Assembly (NCBI RefSeq): GCF_019656315.1
Contig: NZ_BPLU01000003.1
Span: 179,483-243,482 of the forward strand
Reading direction: 5' to 3'
DNA from: Flavobacterium sp. UMI-01
GTDB taxonomy: Bacteria > Bacteroidota > Bacteroidia > Flavobacteriales > Flavobacteriaceae
Length of the DNA stretch: 64,000 bases
Under the pieces are notes generated by a model. It saw nothing but the letters and a program-made list of their open reading frames with translations, was not told where the DNA came from and did no database searches. Positions 62,909 through 64,000 of the stretch are shown here, piece by piece; within the stretch, counting starts at the first letter, position 1; every line of letters begins with the position of its first letter. The position numbers were made by a program, and so were the translations under genes.

Positions 62909-63466
62909 ATGAATGTCATTTTTCAAACATGGCCATGGTATGTTTCTGGCTTTTTAATTGGTGTTATAATGCTTAGTTTATTGTATTTCGGAAAATCATT
63001 CGGAATGTCATCTAACTTACGTTCCATGTGTGCTATGCTGGGTGCAGGTAAACGTGTTGCTTTCTTTGATTTTGATTGGAAGACTCAAAAGTGGAATTTA
63101 TTAGTTGTACTTGGTGCGATGCTTGGTGGGTATTTTGCAGTACATTTTATGAGTCATCCTAGCAATGTTACACTTAATCCCGATACTATAGATAAGTTGG
63201 CGATGATGGGTGTCGATGCGCCTAATGGAGAATTAGTACCTCAAGCACTTTTTGGAAATTCAATTTTTGAAGACCCTAAAAGCATCGTTATTTTATTAGT
63301 TGGCGGGATATTAATTGGTTTTGGTTCTCGCTATGCAGGAGGATGTACTTCTGGGCATGCTATCTCAGGGTTGAGTAATTTACAATTGCCTTCGTTGAAA
63401 GCGGTAATTGGATTTTTTATTGGTGGATTGATTATGGTGCATATTGTATTTCCTTTAATTTTTTAA
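62909..63466 (+). CDS. YeeE/YedE thiosulfate transporter family protein
   Basis: 185-residue membrane protein with four or five helices. It holds the family cysteine motif GSRYAGGCTSGHAISGLSNL near the C-terminus, where the cysteine passes thiosulfate or another sulfur species. Only half the length of the E. coli YeeE (TsuA); the second gene supplies the other half. Start ATG at 62909; it ends 3 bases before the partner. Confidence 0.88.
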   Translation: MNVIFQTWPWYVSGFLIGVIMLSLLYFGKSFGMSSNLRSMCAMLGAGKRVAFFDFDWKTQKWNLLVVLGAMLGGYFAVHFMSHPSNVTLNPDTIDKLAMMGVDAPNGELVPQALFGNSIFEDPKSIVILLVGGILIGFGSRYAGGCTSGHAISGLSNLQLPSLKAVIGFFIGGLIMVHIVFPLIF

Positions 63467-63469
63467 ATA

Positions 63470-63883
63470 ATGAATGTATTAAAATATATAGTTGTAGGTT
63501 TTGTTTTTGGAATAGTTTTAACTAAATCAGAAGCGGTTTCTTGGTATCGTATTTATGAAATGTTTCAATTTGATTCTTTTCACATGTATGGTATTATTTC
63601 GATTGCTATTTTAACTGGGATAGTTGGGATTCATTTTTTTAAGAAAAAAAATATTAATGATTATGATGGTTTTCCTATCGTAATTCCAAATAAAGAAAAT
63701 GGTAATTATCGTTATTGGATAGGCGGAATCTTTTTTGGGTTAGGGTGGGGGCTTGTAGGAGCTTGTCCAGGTCCTATATTTATTCTGCTAGGAGCAGGGT
63801 TTTATTCCATTATCATAGTTTTGTTAGGAGCGATTATAGGTACTTATATATATGGAGTTTTAAAAGATAAGTTGCCTCACTAA
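63470..63883 (+). CDS. DUF6691 family protein, second half of a split YeeE/YedE transporter
   Basis: 137 residues with three or four helices and the second cysteine motif GWGLVGACPGPIFILLGAG. It is half of the YeeE/YedE fold, encoded separately as is usual in this phylum. Together with the gene 3 bases upstream it should form one sulfur-compound channel with a cysteine on each half. Confidence 0.85.
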   Translation: MNVLKYIVVGFVFGIVLTKSEAVSWYRIYEMFQFDSFHMYGIISIAILTGIVGIHFFKKKNINDYDGFPIVIPNKENGNYRYWIGGIFFGLGWGLVGACPGPIFILLGAGFYSIIIVLLGAIIGTYIYGVLKDKLPH

Positions 63884-63911
63884 AAACATAATACATGTAA
63901 AAAAACAAAAG

Positions 63912-63947
63912 AAGCCGTCTCAAAACACAATTTGAGTTGGCTTTTTT
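63912..63947 (+). terminator. Intrinsic terminator after the YeeE/DUF6691 pair
   Basis: Stem of AAGCC (63912-63916) with GGCTT (63939-63943) and CTCAAA (63919-63924) with TTTGAG (63931-63936), a 2-by-2 internal loop, a 6-base end loop, then a T run to 63947. Confidence 0.8.
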
Positions 63948-64000
63948 ATTTTCAGGTTTTTTAGTTTGATTTTTCTTTCTGCTGAAAAAGTCAAAAATTG

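Noticed and set aside
1..64000. CRISPR arrays, rRNA and tRNA genes, prophage, complete insertion sequences
   Set aside because: I saw no regularly spaced repeats, no tRNA cloverleaf or rRNA sequence, and no transposase, integrase or phage structural gene on either strand.

Overview
The window is a chromosomal segment of a low-GC member of the Bacteroidota, most likely Flavobacterium or a close relative. The evidence is the gene content and order (bamD-rpoZ-coaBC-DUF4835-recN, a lipid-anchored TamA next to TamB, DUF2853, DUF6913, DUF4252, DUF6691), lipoproteins with short lipoboxes, and many promoter boxes of the Bacteroidota type TAnnTTTG. Several apparent TTG start codons lie inside such -7 boxes, so I moved those starts downstream to ATG.

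Layout: 1-8.8 kb is housekeeping: the 3' end of menD, DUF2853, DUF6913, dapA, bamD, the omega subunit, coaBC, DUF4835, recN and fabV. 9-18.7 kb is envelope biogenesis: tamB-tamA and an Mla-type lipid transport operon (mlaE, mlaF, mlaD). 19-27.5 kb holds fabI, a family 2 glycosyltransferase, coaE, a two-component system, an S41 peptidase lipoprotein, DUF4252 and a CvfB-like S1 protein. 28-36.8 kb carries menaquinone genes (menB, menA, menC; no menE) with a metallo-hydrolase and a TPR protein between them, then a PcrA/UvrD helicase, a TfoX-like protein and a Sua5/YciO protein. 41-46 kb is the thrABC operon on the minus strand. 46-63.9 kb holds a phosphate transport pair, a RimB-RimK fusion, clpC, gyrA, a TPR protein, a glycogen synthase-type glycosyltransferase, an AI-2E permease, a PAS histidine kinase, an outer membrane protein, kdsA, a lipoprotein and a YeeE/DUF6691 pair.

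The unusual part is 37.7-40.95 kb, between the Pr6Pr-family gene and the thrC terminator. It contains three attC-like hairpin sites (39007-39138, 39939-40065, 40822-40912) that separate single-gene units of about 0.9-1 kb. The outer core boxes at the two ends of each unit are complementary (7 of 7 for the two complete units), whereas the core boxes within a single site may pair only 4 of 7. That is what integron gene cassettes exchanged at G|TT predict. The cassette genes encode an HNH nuclease, a HEPN-like protein with an RNKLEH motif, and small membrane proteins. At the far end, a decayed group II intron (reverse transcriptase tail plus domain VI) stops exactly at the expected core sequence TTAGGC, in the orientation opposite to the cassette genes, as group IIC-attC introns do. 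No integrase is visible, so this would be a cluster of attC sites lacking an integrase (CALIN), or a related unnamed cassette family.
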